From contig NZ_PYXZ01000002.1 in assembly GCF_003057875.1 (NCBI RefSeq), forward strand, positions 620,254 through 684,253: DNA of 64,000 bases, in the 5' to 3' direction. Below, in pieces: positions 37,089-44,968 of the stretch. The DNA comes from Nocardioides currus. GTDB taxonomy: Bacteria; Actinomycetota; Actinomycetes; Propionibacteriales; Nocardioidaceae. The position numbers and the translations under genes were made by a program. The notes below the pieces were generated by a model. It had not been told where the DNA came from, searched no databases, and was given only the letters and a program-made list of their open reading frames with translations. How positions within the stretch are numbered: the stretch's first letter is position 1; each line of letters starts with the position of its first letter.

Positions 37089-37331
37089 TCACGCCAGGGC
37101 GGCGAGCTTCTCCTTGACCTGCGCCAGCGACGGGTTGGTCTGCGCCGAACCGTCGGAGAACACGAGAGTCGGGACGGTCTGGTTGCCGTTGTTGGCCTTC
37201 TCGACGATCGCGGCGGCCTCGGGCTGCTGCTCGATGTCGACGACCTCGTAGCTGATGCCCTCACGGTCGAGCTGGCTCTTGAGGCGGTGGCAGTAGCCAC
37301 ACCACGGGGTGCTGTACATCGTGAAGCTCAT
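37089..37331 (-). CDS. Mycoredoxin-like glutaredoxin
   Basis: An 80-residue thioredoxin-fold protein with the CGYC redox pair at 11-14 (YSTPWCGYCHRLK) and QTVPTLVFSDG at the cis-Pro. It resembles mycoredoxin-1, which reduces mixed disulfides using mycothiol. The ATG lies at 37329-37331. It is divergent from uvrD2 with a 73-bp gap. Confidence 0.88.
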   Translation of the reverse strand: MSFTMYSTPWCGYCHRLKSQLDREGISYEVVDIEQQPEAAAIVEKANNGNQTVPTLVFSDGSAQTNPSLAQVKEKLAALA

Positions 37332-37404
37332 GTCGGTCCTGACGTCTAGGGTTTCCGGTGTTCTCCCACCCCAACCTCCCATCCTCTGGAGTTGTTCCGC
37401 ACCG

Positions 37405-39456
37405 ATGCCTACGCCCGACGAGTTGCTGGCCGCGCTCGACCCCGAGCAGCGCCAGGTCGCCGAGGCGATCCGCGGGCCGGTGCGGGTGCTCGCCGGTGCC
37501 GGCACCGGCAAGACCCGGGCCATCACCCACCGCATCGCGTACGGCGTGGCCACCGGGGTCTACGCCCCCACCGAGGTCCTGGCCGTCACCTTCACCACCC
37601 GCGCGGCCGGCGAGATGCGCGGGCGCCTGCGCACCCTCGGCGCCGCCGGGGTGCAGGCCCGCACCTTCCACTCGGCGGCGCTGCGCCAGCTGCGCTACTT
37701 CTGGCCGCGCGTGCACGGCCACGAGCTGCCCGACCTGATCGACTCCAAGATCGGGATCCTCGCGGGAGCGGCCCGTCGGCTGCGGATCCAGTCCGACCAG
37801 GCGCTGCTGCGCGACCTCGCCAGCGAGGTCGAGTGGGCCAAGGTCAGCAACGTCTCGCCCGACGACTACGCCAAGGTCGCCGACCAGCGCGGCCGCTCCG
37901 TGTCCCACCTCGACGCCGAGTCGGTGGCCCGCATCTACGCCGGCTACGAGGAGATCAAGCGCGGCCAGACCCGCATGGACATGGAGGACGTGCTGCTCTT
38001 CGCCGCCGGCCTGCTGGCCGACGAGGAGGCCGTCGCCGCCCAGGTCCGCCGACAGTACAAGTGGCTCGTCGTCGACGAGTTCCAGGACGTCTCGCCGCTC
38101 CAGTCCGCCCTGCTCGACCTGTGGCTGGGCGGTCGCGACGAGATCTGCGTGGTCGGCGACCCCGCCCAGACCATCTACTCCTTCGCCGGCGCCAACGCGT
38201 CCTACCTGCGCGACTTCGCGAAGAAGTTCCCCTCGACGACCTCCGTCGAGCTCGTCCGCAACTACCGTTCCAGCCCGCAGATCGTGGGGGCCGCCAACCA
38301 GATGCTGGCCGGCACGCCCAGCAAGGGTGTCGAGCTGGTCGCCCAGCAGCCCACCGGGCCCGAGGTGACCTATCGCGCCCACCCCGACGAGGTCGCCGAG
38401 GCCGCGGCCGCCGCCGACCGGATCGCCGCCCTGCGTGCGTCGGGGGTCCCGGCCGGCGAGATCGCGATCCTGTTCCGCATCAACGCGCAGTCCGAGACGT
38501 TCGAGGACGCCCTGACGCAGCGCCAGATCCCCTACGTCGTCCGCGGCGCGGCGCGGTTCTTCGACCGTGCCGAGGTCCGACAGGCCGTCACCCTGCTGCG
38601 CGGCACCGCCCGGTCCGGCCAGGCGGAGGGCGGGGTCACCGACCTCGTGCAGGCCACGCTGTCGGGCATGGGGTGGACCCCCGAGCCCCCGGGCACCCGC
38701 GGCGAGACCCGCAACCGCTGGGAGTCGCTGCAGGCGCTGGTCGACCAGGCTGGCGAGTTCGTCCGCGAGCACCCCGGCGTCACGCTCGGCGACCTGGTCG
38801 ACGACCTCGACCGGCGTGCCGCCGAGCAGCACGCCCCGTTGGCCGACGGCGTCACCCTGGCCACGCTGCACACCGCCAAGGGACTGGAGTGGGACGCGGT
38901 GTTCCTGTGCGGGATGCAGGACGGCACCCTCCCGATCACCTACGCCGAGACGGCCGCCGCGATCGAGGAGGAGCGCCGTCTGCTCTACGTCGGCGTCACC
39001 CGGGCCCGCCAGCACCTCGCGATCTCGTGGGCACTGGCCCGCCAGCCCGGCGGTCGGGGCTCGCGCAAGCCGTCGCGGTTCCTCGACCGCGTCGCCGAGG
39101 TCGAGCGGTCGGCGGTCACGGCCACCTCCACCGCGCGCAACCGCAAGGCCCGCCACTGCCGCGAGTGCGGCGGCGCGCTCACCACGCCGGCCGAGAAGAA
39201 GATCGGCCGGTGCAGCGACTGCCCGGCCTCCTACGACGAGGAGCTGTTCGAGCGCCTGCGCGAGTGGCGGCTCGCGCGCGCAGCCGACGACTCGGTCCCC
39301 GCGTTCGTCGTCTTCACCGACGCGACCCTCCAGCTGATCGCCGAGCACCGCCCCGAGGACGAGCGCGGCCTGCTGAAGATCAGTGGCGTCGGGGCCTCCA
39401 AGCTGGCAAAGTACGGCGAGGACCTGCTGGCCGTGCTGGCCGGAAAAGAAATCTGA
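37405..39456 (+). CDS. uvrD2: UvrD2-type DNA helicase
   Basis: A 683-residue superfamily 1 helicase. Walker A is GAGTGKT (31-37), motif II DEFQDVS, later HTAKGLEWDAVF and VGVTRARQH. A CRECGG ... CSDCP zinc-finger-like Cys4 and a C-terminal HRDC-like domain (LLKISGVGASKLAKYGEDLL) are diagnostic of actinobacterial UvrD2. The ATG at 37405 matches the family start. whiB7 follows, the same order as in mycobacteria. Confidence 0.92.
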   Translation: MPTPDELLAALDPEQRQVAEAIRGPVRVLAGAGTGKTRAITHRIAYGVATGVYAPTEVLAVTFTTRAAGEMRGRLRTLGAAGVQARTFHSAALRQLRYFWPRVHGHELPDLIDSKIGILAGAARRLRIQSDQALLRDLASEVEWAKVSNVSPDDYAKVADQRGRSVSHLDAESVARIYAGYEEIKRGQTRMDMEDVLLFAAGLLADEEAVAAQVRRQYKWLVVDEFQDVSPLQSALLDLWLGGRDEICVVGDPAQTIYSFAGANASYLRDFAKKFPSTTSVELVRNYRSSPQIVGAANQMLAGTPSKGVELVAQQPTGPEVTYRAHPDEVAEAAAAADRIAALRASGVPAGEIAILFRINAQSETFEDALTQRQIPYVVRGAARFFDRAEVRQAVTLLRGTARSGQAEGGVTDLVQATLSGMGWTPEPPGTRGETRNRWESLQALVDQAGEFVREHPGVTLGDLVDDLDRRAAEQHAPLADGVTLATLHTAKGLEWDAVFLCGMQDGTLPITYAETAAAIEEERRLLYVGVTRARQHLAISWALARQPGGRGSRKPSRFLDRVAEVERSAVTATSTARNRKARHCRECGGALTTPAEKKIGRCSDCPASYDEELFERLREWRLARAADDSVPAFVVFTDATLQLIAEHRPEDERGLLKISGVGASKLAKYGEDLLAVLAGKEI

Positions 39457-39460
39457 AGAA

Positions 39461-39506
39461 ATACCCATTAAATCGTTTGCCCATTACACGGGGCAGCGGT
39501 TACTTT
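39461..39506 (+). promoter_or_regulatory. whiB7 promoter, WhiB7-autoregulated type
   Basis: An AT-rich tract (39461-39474, ending ATTAAAT) sits just upstream of a -35 element TTGCCC (39477-39482). After an 18-bp spacer comes a -10 TACTTT (39501-39506). WhiB7 is known to bind AT-rich DNA next to the -35 through its AT-hook, and this arrangement fits that model. The tract stands out in very GC-rich surroundings. Confidence 0.6.
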
Positions 39507-39579
39507 TACTCCAACAGCCGTCGCGCACCACGACCCCTGACAACGGTCGGCGCCCACATCACCGAAGGAGGTGGACCGC

Positions 39580-39756
39580 ATGAAGAACATCAACATCTGG
39601 CAGAAGTCGGCGATCGAGCCGACCTTTGGCATGCCCATGTGCGCCCCCACCTCCGGCCTCGTCGCGCGCCCGCGCGTCGATGCAGCCCGAGTGACGGGCC
39701 TCGCCGTTCACACCGGCATCACGGGACCCGACGCCTGGAGTCCGCCCATCAGTTGA
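39580..39756 (+). CDS. Leader peptide/uORF of whiB7
   Basis: A 58-residue peptide with an excellent ribosome site (AAGGAGGT, 7 bases before the ATG). It has no recognisable domain and lies between the whiB7 promoter and the attenuator hairpin. WhiB7 genes in mycobacteria have a uORF whose disturbed translation relieves attenuation, so I read this as the sensing leader. It might instead encode a functional small protein. Confidence 0.6.
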   Translation: MKNINIWQKSAIEPTFGMPMCAPTSGLVARPRVDAARVTGLAVHTGITGPDAWSPPIS

Positions 39757-39779
39757 CACACTGATTCGGCTCACCTCCA

Positions 39780-39820
39780 GGCCGCGGACCCCACACCGGG
39801 ATCCGCGGCCTTCTTGTTTC
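39780..39820 (+). terminator. Attenuator hairpin in the whiB7 leader
   Basis: GGCCGCGGA (39780-39788) pairs with TCCGCGGCC (39802-39810), with three further C-G pairs inside, and TTCTTGTTTC follows (39811-39820): a canonical intrinsic terminator. The arm GCCGCGGACC (39781-39790) is repeated at 39833-39842 and could pair with the same right arm, giving mutually exclusive structures. This fits translation-controlled attenuation ahead of whiB7. Confidence 0.75.
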
Positions 39821-39900
39821 TCACGAGCAAGAGCCGCGGACCTGACTCCCAGAAGAACTTCTGCACCAGCGATCAGGTCAACGAGAAGGAGGTGACACAC

Positions 39901-40230
39901 ATGACCATCAGTGTTCTCGACCGCAACCGAGCCGACGAAGCCGTCCAGGGTGACCTGGGTGACCTCCACGACGCGGCTGCCCAGGTGGATGACGAGCTGC
40001 TGCCCTGCCGTACCAACGACGCAGAGCTGTGGTTTGCCGAGTCCCCGTCCGACGTCGAGTTCGCCAAGACCCTGTGCCGGGACTGCCCGGTCCAGGCCCT
40101 GTGCCTCAACGGTGCCCTCGAACGGCGTGAGCCGTGGGGCGTCTGGGGCGGCGAGCTCTTCCTGCAGGGCGTGGTGATCCCGCGCAAGCGTCCCCGCGGT
40201 CGACCCCGCAAGGACGAAGCCGCAGCCTGA
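39901..40230 (+). CDS. whiB7: WhiB7 redox-responsive transcriptional regulator
   Basis: A 109-residue WhiB protein. The four iron-sulfur cysteines are Cys36, Cys59, Cys62 and Cys68; GVWGG (80-84) contacts sigma factor and RGRPRK (99-104) is the AT-hook that distinguishes WhiB7. WhiB7 activates intrinsic antibiotic-resistance genes when translation is inhibited. A strong AAGGAGGTG site precedes the ATG at 39901, and the leader carries a uORF and attenuator. Confidence 0.93.
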   Translation: MTISVLDRNRADEAVQGDLGDLHDAAAQVDDELLPCRTNDAELWFAESPSDVEFAKTLCRDCPVQALCLNGALERREPWGVWGGELFLQGVVIPRKRPRGRPRKDEAAA

Positions 40231-40310
40231 CGCAGGTCGGCATCCCTTCTCACGAAACACCCGGAGCTCACTTCCTCATGAACACCACTTCTTTCAAAGG
40301 ACGACACGAC

Positions 40311-40475
40311 ATGAACACGATGCACGAAGACCTGGCGCGCGCACAGATGACCGCGCGCCTGGGAGAGGCGCAGCAGCTGCGACGTGGCCACCAGCTGGCC
40401 CTGGCCCGTCGCATGAGCCGCAAGGCCGAACAGGCCGCGCAGCAGGCGCGTCTCGCCCTCGCCCGCGCGATCTAG
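40311..40475 (+). CDS. Small basic protein downstream of whiB7
   Basis: A 54-residue Ala/Arg/Gln-rich, probably all-helical protein (MHEDLARAQMTARLGEAQQL ...). An AAAGGA site supports ATG 40311; ATG 40278 would add 11 residues. It is 80 bp downstream of whiB7 with no terminator between, so it is probably co-expressed. No family is recognised; nucleic-acid binding is only a guess from charge. Confidence 0.55.
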   Translation: MNTMHEDLARAQMTARLGEAQQLRRGHQLALARRMSRKAEQAAQQARLALARAI

Positions 40476-40512
40476 GGGGACCAGCCTCGCCCTGATCGCG
40501 GGTGATGCAGAG

Positions 40513-40559
40513 GAGCCGGCACGACCACCTGGAAACAGTTCCAGGGGTCGTGCCGGCTC
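40513..40559 (+). terminator. Long hairpin terminator of the whiB7 transcript
   Basis: GAGCCGGCACGACC pairs with GGTCGTGCCGGCTC, and an inner CCTGGAA/TTCCAGG stem with an ACAG loop extends it; a single bulged A interrupts. The total stem is about 21 bp. It separates the small basic protein gene from the zinc-ribbon gene. Confidence 0.8.
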
Positions 40560-40606
40560 TGGCGATTTCGGGGGTACGTCGCCGGGGTCGGCGTAGATTG
40601 ACGGAC

Positions 40607-40765
40607 ATGCGGACGTGTGACTTCTGCGGGCGACAGGTCGAGGAGAGCCAGACCCTGACCTGGACGACGTCGGTCGAGAACGGGCGGCAGCGCAGCTACT
40701 GCGACGAGTGCTCGCGCACCCACCTGCGAGCGATCGAGGGCAAGCTCGACAACGAGTGGTGGTGA
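40607..40765 (+). CDS. Small zinc-ribbon protein
   Basis: A 52-residue protein with CDFCGRQ near the N-terminus and CDECSRTH about 25 residues later, a likely single zinc-binding ribbon, then an acidic helix. Family and role are unknown. It begins 47 bp after a strong terminator, so it has its own promoter or is leaderless. Confidence 0.65.
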   Translation: MRTCDFCGRQVEESQTLTWTTSVENGRQRSYCDECSRTHLRAIEGKLDNEWW

Positions 40766-40774
40766 CCCGCCGCC

Positions 40775-41293
40775 TCAGCCGGCGCCCAACGCGCGGGTGA
40801 GCCCCAGCCCCCACGAGCAGCCGCAGTGCACGTGCCGCGGCCAGTGCGTCGTCCGCGGCGCCAGGTCGGCGTCGATCGTGGCCGTGGCCGACCACGTCGC
40901 CGGGGTCCCGCCCGCGTGCCACGTCGCCAGGTCGCGCACCGCCCAGCCGAGGCCGGCGACCAGGAGGCCACGGTCGACGGCGGCGTACGACGCGGGGCGC
41001 GGTGCGACCGGAGTGCCGCCCGCCGCCGCGAGGCAGCGCAGGCAAGCGGTCAGGCCGGGCTGGACGAAGGGCCCGACCCGGACGGACGTCGTCGAGACCC
41101 GCACGACGAGGTGGGCGAGCGACTCGACCGACCAGGCGTCGGCCACGGACGGGTCGTCGTGGTCGACGACCAGCAGCGCGACGTCGGCGGTCGGCGACGG
41201 ACGGAGCCCGGCGAGCGCCAGGACGGACGTCACCGGCTCGAGGTAGGCGGGCGGCGCGTGCACCCGGGCGCGGGTCCAGGTCGAGGAGGCCAT
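40775..41293 (-). CDS. Cyclodehydratase/ThiF-like N-terminal domain orphan
   Basis: A 172-residue protein. VRVGPFVQPGLTACLRCLAA resembles the VGPxVxPGxxxCLRCL segment of bacteriocin (TOMM) cyclodehydratase and ThiF-like leader-binding domains, but the ATP-grasp, YcaO or E1 catalytic parts are absent and no precursor peptide is visible. ATG 41293 is used; GTG 41302 is an alternative. It probably recognises a peptide or protein C-terminus; its partner is unknown. Confidence 0.5.
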   Translation of the reverse strand: MASSTWTRARVHAPPAYLEPVTSVLALAGLRPSPTADVALLVVDHDDPSVADAWSVESLAHLVVRVSTTSVRVGPFVQPGLTACLRCLAAAGGTPVAPRPASYAAVDRGLLVAGLGWAVRDLATWHAGGTPATWSATATIDADLAPRTTHWPRHVHCGCSWGLGLTRALGAG

Positions 41294-41369
41294 GGGCGAC
41301 ACTCAAGCAAGGACGCCCCTGCGGCGCATCCGGTCATCCACAGGGCGCCGTACGCCCCGAAATGCCAGC

Positions 41370-41398
41370 GGCGGCGCCACCCCATGGGCGGCGCCGCC
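41370..41398 (-). terminator. Hairpin terminator after the DUF5679 gene
   Basis: GGCGGCGCC pairs perfectly with GGCGCCGCC around an 11-nt loop, 33 bases beyond the DUF5679 stop. Confidence 0.6.
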
Positions 41399-41430
41399 GA
41401 CTGCTCAGTCTGGGTGCGTGGGGCCGAGCC

Positions 41431-41589
41431 TCACGCCTTGCCGAGGATGCGGTTGAGGTTGGTGCTGCAGACCGGGCAGACGGCCTTGGCCATCCGGGTG
41501 CCCTTGTCGTTGACCCTGACCTCGCCCTCCGCCTCGCGCTTCTCCTTGCACTTGACGCAGTAGAACTCGCCGCTCCAGGTCTCCGCCAT
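41431..41589 (-). CDS. DUF5679 zinc-ribbon protein
   Basis: A 52-residue protein with two CxxC knuckles (FYCVKCKEKR and AVCPVCSTNLNRILGK), matching actinobacterial DUF5679 proteins. An AAGGAGG ribosome site precedes the ATG. The function is unknown; the sequence suggests one zinc ribbon. Confidence 0.8.
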   Translation of the reverse strand: MAETWSGEFYCVKCKEKREAEGEVRVNDKGTRMAKAVCPVCSTNLNRILGKA

Positions 41590-41746
41590 GACGGCCTCCT
41601 TGTTTTTCTAGCCTCGTCACGACGGGAGTGGTGGGGAAGCCCGTCGGGGACGCCGGCCTGGGGATCGGGCCACTGGTCCGCCTGCGACCCTACGCCAACC
41701 TCACGCCCGCACGGCCGCAACACGCGCGGTCAGTAGGCTGCCGCGC

Positions 41747-42553
41747 ATGGCTGGAAATCCCACGGAATTCACGCACCTGCGGCTCGATCGACCGGCTGCC
41801 GGCGTCGTCCGACTGACCCTCGACAACCCCGGGATGCGCAACGCGATGAGCGAGGAGATGACTGCGTCGTGGGTGCGGGCCATCGACGACGTCGCCGCCG
41901 ACCGGACCGTGCGGGCCGTCGTCGTCACCGGCGAGGGGTCGGCCTTCTGCTCGGGCGGCGACACCAGCTGGATCTCGAGCGAGCCCGACGCCAGCGTCGA
42001 CCACCTGCGCAACAAGATGTTGCCGTTCTACCGCGCGTGGCTCTCGATCCGGAAGCTCGAGGTGCCCACCATCGCCGCCGTCAACGGGCACGCGATCGGC
42101 GCGGGGCTGTGCCTCGCCCTGGCCTGCGACATCAGGTACGCCGCGCAGGGAGCCAAGCTCGGCGTCCCGTTCGTCCGGCTCGGGATGCACGCCGGGATGG
42201 CCGGGACGTTCCTGCTGCCCGACGTGGTCGGTCCGGCCCACGCGCGCGACCTGCTCCTGACCGGTCGCGTCGTCGAGGCCGACGAGGCGCTGCGCATCGG
42301 ACTGGTCTCGCGGGTGATGGACGCGGCGTCGTTCACCGACGACGTCGTGGCGGTGGCGGCCGAGGTCGCGGCCACCGCGCCGATCGCCACCAAGCTCACC
42401 AAGATCGCGCTCGCCGACGGCGGCCACGCCGACTTCGAGAGCGCCCTGCAGTGGGAGGCGCTGGCGCAGCCGCTGACGCTGGCCACGGCCGACCTCCAGG
42501 AGGGCGTGCGCGCCAGCCGGGAGCGGCGGGCGCCCCGGTTCGAGGGCGCCTGA
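41747..42553 (+). CDS. Enoyl-CoA hydratase/isomerase family protein
   Basis: A 268-residue crotonase. The oxyanion-hole strands are GSAFCSGGDTSWISSE and NGHAIGAGLCLALACDIRYA. The catalytic Glu positions appear replaced (a Gly/Met-rich FVRLGMHAGM stretch), so hydratase activity is not assured; related proteins act as isomerases or hydrolases. No other fatty-acid genes are adjacent. Confidence 0.85.
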   Translation: MAGNPTEFTHLRLDRPAAGVVRLTLDNPGMRNAMSEEMTASWVRAIDDVAADRTVRAVVVTGEGSAFCSGGDTSWISSEPDASVDHLRNKMLPFYRAWLSIRKLEVPTIAAVNGHAIGAGLCLALACDIRYAAQGAKLGVPFVRLGMHAGMAGTFLLPDVVGPAHARDLLLTGRVVEADEALRIGLVSRVMDAASFTDDVVAVAAEVAATAPIATKLTKIALADGGHADFESALQWEALAQPLTLATADLQEGVRASRERRAPRFEGA

Positions 42554-42567
42554 CAGGCACATGAGAA

Positions 42568-42639
42568 GAGGCCCTCGAACCGCTGGCGTCCGACCGAGCG
42601 CTTCCCCACGCTGGTCGAGCCCGACGGGCCGAGGGCCTC
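42568..42639. other. Long-loop inverted repeat, possible terminator or RNA
   Basis: GAGGCCCTCG (42568-42577) is perfectly complementary to CGAGGGCCTC (42630-42639) across a 52-nt loop. It follows the crotonase stop by 14 bases. It may be a terminator or a small structured RNA; the long loop makes either call uncertain. Confidence 0.4.
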
Positions 42640-42697
42640 ATCTGGCGCAAACCTATGAGACGCCGGATCGTGCGGTCAATGCGGGTCCGTCCACCCG

Positions 42698-42718
42698 TGT
42701 GGACAAACCTGTGGACAA
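42698..42718. promoter_or_regulatory. Two DnaA-box-like sites
   Basis: TGTGGACAA, the complement of TTGTCCACA, occurs twice in the same orientation at 42698-42706 and 42710-42718. They lie in a 320-bp gene-free stretch before the PHP/HhH gene; the rest of that stretch (42720-42874) holds only near-matches such as TGTGGACCG. Two sites are too few for an origin but could bind DnaA. Confidence 0.5.
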
Positions 42719-42874
42719 CGTGTGCACGACGGGGCTCCGGCGGGGGAGGAGCGGCCCCTCGACCGGGACGGGGATGTGGAGGACACGCCCGGTCGGGCGG
42801 CGTGGGAACGCCGTGACCAGCCATGATGGTGATCCACGGCCTGTGGACCGAAGAAACCTGGAGCAGGAGGTCCG

Positions 42875-43909
42875 ATGAGTGACTACGCCGGCGGCCCGGT
42901 GGCCGCGCTGCGTCGCATCGCGTTCCTGCTCGAGCGTGGGCGGGAGGACACCCGCCGGATCCAGGCCTTCCGCTCGGCCGCGGCGGTGATCCTGCCGCTG
43001 GGCGAGGACGAGGTGGCGGCCCGGGCCGAGGCCGGCACGCTGACCGACCTCGCCGGCATCGGTCCCAGCACGGCCGCGGTGATCGCGGACGCGTGTCGCG
43101 GGGTGATGCCCGACCGCCTCGCCAAGCTGGAGGCCGAGCACGCGGGACCGCTCGCGCAGGGCGGCCGCGAGCTGCGGGCGAGGCTCCGGGGCGACTGCCA
43201 CTCCCACTCCGACTGGTCCGACGGCGGCTCGCCCATCGAGGAGATGGCGATGACCGCGATGGAGCTCGGGCACGACTACCTCGTCCTCACCGACCACTCG
43301 CCGCGCCTCAAGGTCGCGCGCGGGCTCAGCGCCGAGCGGCTGACGCGCCAGCTCGGGGTGGTCGAGGCGATCAACGAGCACCTCGGCGGGACGTTCACCC
43401 TGCTGAAGGGGATCGAGGTCGACATCCTCGACGACGGCTCGCTCGACCAGGAGGACGAGCTGCTGGGCCGCCTCGACGTGCGGGTGGCGAGCGTGCACTC
43501 CAAGCTGGCCATGGAGTCGGACGCCATGACCCGGAGGATGATCAGCGCCGTACGCAACCCGCGCACCAACATCCTGGGCCACTGCACCGGGCGGCTCGTG
43601 ACCGGCAACCGGGGTGTCCGCAACCAGAGCACGTTCGACGCCCGGGCCGTCTTCGAGGCCTGCCGCGACAACGACACGGCGGTCGAGATCAACTCCCGCC
43701 CCGAGCGCCGCGACCCGCCGACGAAGCTGCTCGAGCTCGCCCGCGACCTCGGCTGCCTGTTCTCGATCGACTCAGACTCGCACGCGCCGGGCCAGCTCGA
43801 CATGCTCGACTACGGCTGCGAGCGCGCCGAGGAGGCCGGCATCGACGCCGACCGGATCGTCAACACATGGTCGCGCGACCGCCTGCTCGAGTGGGCCAAC
43901 CGTGGCTGA
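42875..43909 (+). CDS. PHP-domain protein with helix-hairpin-helix N-terminus (PolX-like PHP)
   Basis: A 344-residue protein. Residues 5-90 carry PolX-like helical and HhH sequence (DLAGIGPSTAAVIADA). From about 105 the PHP metal motifs appear: DCHSHSDWSDGG, LTDHSPRLKVARG, GIEVDIL, HSKL and SDSHAP. It resembles the PHP exonuclease/phosphoesterase half of bacterial PolX without the polymerase. It is probably DNA-repair related. The next gene overlaps its 3' end. Confidence 0.8.
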   Translation: MSDYAGGPVAALRRIAFLLERGREDTRRIQAFRSAAAVILPLGEDEVAARAEAGTLTDLAGIGPSTAAVIADACRGVMPDRLAKLEAEHAGPLAQGGRELRARLRGDCHSHSDWSDGGSPIEEMAMTAMELGHDYLVLTDHSPRLKVARGLSAERLTRQLGVVEAINEHLGGTFTLLKGIEVDILDDGSLDQEDELLGRLDVRVASVHSKLAMESDAMTRRMISAVRNPRTNILGHCTGRLVTGNRGVRNQSTFDARAVFEACRDNDTAVEINSRPERRDPPTKLLELARDLGCLFSIDSDSHAPGQLDMLDYGCERAEEAGIDADRIVNTWSRDRLLEWANRG

Positions 43910-44432
43910 GGCGAAGGTGGAGGTCCGCCGCTCCAAGCGACGCCGCCGGACCGTGTCGGCCTACCGCGAGGGCGACGTGATCGTGGTGCTCATCCCGGCC
44001 TCGATGAGCAAGCGCGACGAGGCGACATGGGTCGCCGACATGGTCGCGCGGATCGAGAAGAAGGAGGCGCGGCGCAAGCCGAGCGACACCGAGCTGCTCG
44101 CCCGCGCCACCTCCCTGAGCGACGCGTGGCTCGGCGGGCTGGCCAAGCCGGCGAGCGTGCGGTGGGTCAGCAACCAGAAGTCGCGCTGGGGCTCGTGCAC
44201 GCCGGGCGACCGCTCGATCCGGCTGTCCGAGCGGCTCCAGCAGATGCCGCCGTGGGTCGTCGACTACGTCCTGATCCACGAGCTCGCGCACCTGCTCGAG
44301 CCCGGCCACGGCCCCGCCTTCTGGGCCTGGGTCGACCGCTACCCCCGCTCCGAGCGGGCCAAGGGCTACCTCGCGGGCTGGTCGTCGGCGGCGCGGCTCG
44401 AGCTGCCCGAGGGCTACGACGAGGTCGACTGA
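43902..44432 (+). CDS. YgjP/WLM-like metallopeptidase domain protein
   Basis: A 176-residue protein. HELAH (126-130) is the zinc-binding HExxH, with GHGPAFW supplying the third ligand region; WVSNQKSRWGSCTP is the conserved DUF45 segment. The GTG at 43902 overlaps the previous gene by 8 bases. The physiological target is unknown. Its end overlaps the convergent NUDIX gene by 19 bp. Confidence 0.85.
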   Translation: MAEAKVEVRRSKRRRRTVSAYREGDVIVVLIPASMSKRDEATWVADMVARIEKKEARRKPSDTELLARATSLSDAWLGGLAKPASVRWVSNQKSRWGSCTPGDRSIRLSERLQQMPPWVVDYVLIHELAHLLEPGHGPAFWAWVDRYPRSERAKGYLAGWSSAARLELPEGYDEVD

Positions 44433-44968
44433 CGCACCCGCGCGACGGCGGCGTCGATCAGGCGGTACATGTCGTCGAACGTCGCGGGCAGCGCGTCGAC
44501 CGGCCACCAGCGCACGTCGAGGGACTCGTCGCTGACCGCGTGGTCGGCGTCGGGCGTCGCGGTGGCGAGGAACCGTACGTCGAGGTGGTGCACCGTGCCG
44601 CGGTCGGAGCAGAAGTCCACGGCGTGCTCGTCGAGCGAGAGCGGCTCGGGGTCGAGCTCGAACTCGCTCAGTCCCGACTCCTCGACCAGCTCGCGCGTGG
44701 CCGCAGCGACCAGGGTGTCGTCCTCGGGCTCGATGTGCCCGCCGAAGGCCAGCCACGCGTCGGCCTTGCGGTGGTGGTTGAGGAGCACCGCATCACCCGT
44801 GGTCGAGACCACGATGGCGCCCGCCGTCAGGTGGTCGGGGAAGCACGCCTTCCTCAGCCCGTCGGGGTGCTCGCGCAGGTGGGCGACGTAGCGGTCGCGC
44901 AGCTCGGCGTCGTGCGGGCTCGGAGGAGTCCAGCCCGCCAAGGTGGCGAGCGCGTCGTCGTGGATCAC
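44414..44968 (-). CDS. NUDIX hydrolase
   Basis: A 184-residue NUDIX protein with the box GGHIEPEDDTLVAAATRELV continuing to EESG. It hydrolyses a nucleoside-diphosphate-linked substrate of unknown identity. The start is a GTG that overlaps the stop of the DUF2342 gene by 4 bp, so it is translationally coupled to it. Confidence 0.85.
   Translation of the reverse strand: MIHDDALATLAGWTPPSPHDAELRDRYVAHLREHPDGLRKACFPDHLTAGAIVVSTTGDAVLLNHHRKADAWLAFGGHIEPEDDTLVAAATRELVEESGLSEFELDPEPLSLDEHAVDFCSDRGTVHHLDVRFLATATPDADHAVSDESLDVRWWPVDALPATFDDMYRLIDAAVARVRQSTSS

Noticed and set aside
37261..39468. 735-codon minus frame opposite uvrD2
   Set aside because: It starts inside non-coding and redoxin sequence; uvrD2 explains the region.
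39780..39842. Metabolite riboswitch upstream of whiB7
   Set aside because: The structure is explained by a terminator with a competing arm and a uORF; no known aptamer core is visible.
42698..42718. Chromosomal origin of replication
   Set aside because: Only two DnaA-box-like sites, no dnaA, dnaN or AT-rich unwinding region nearby.
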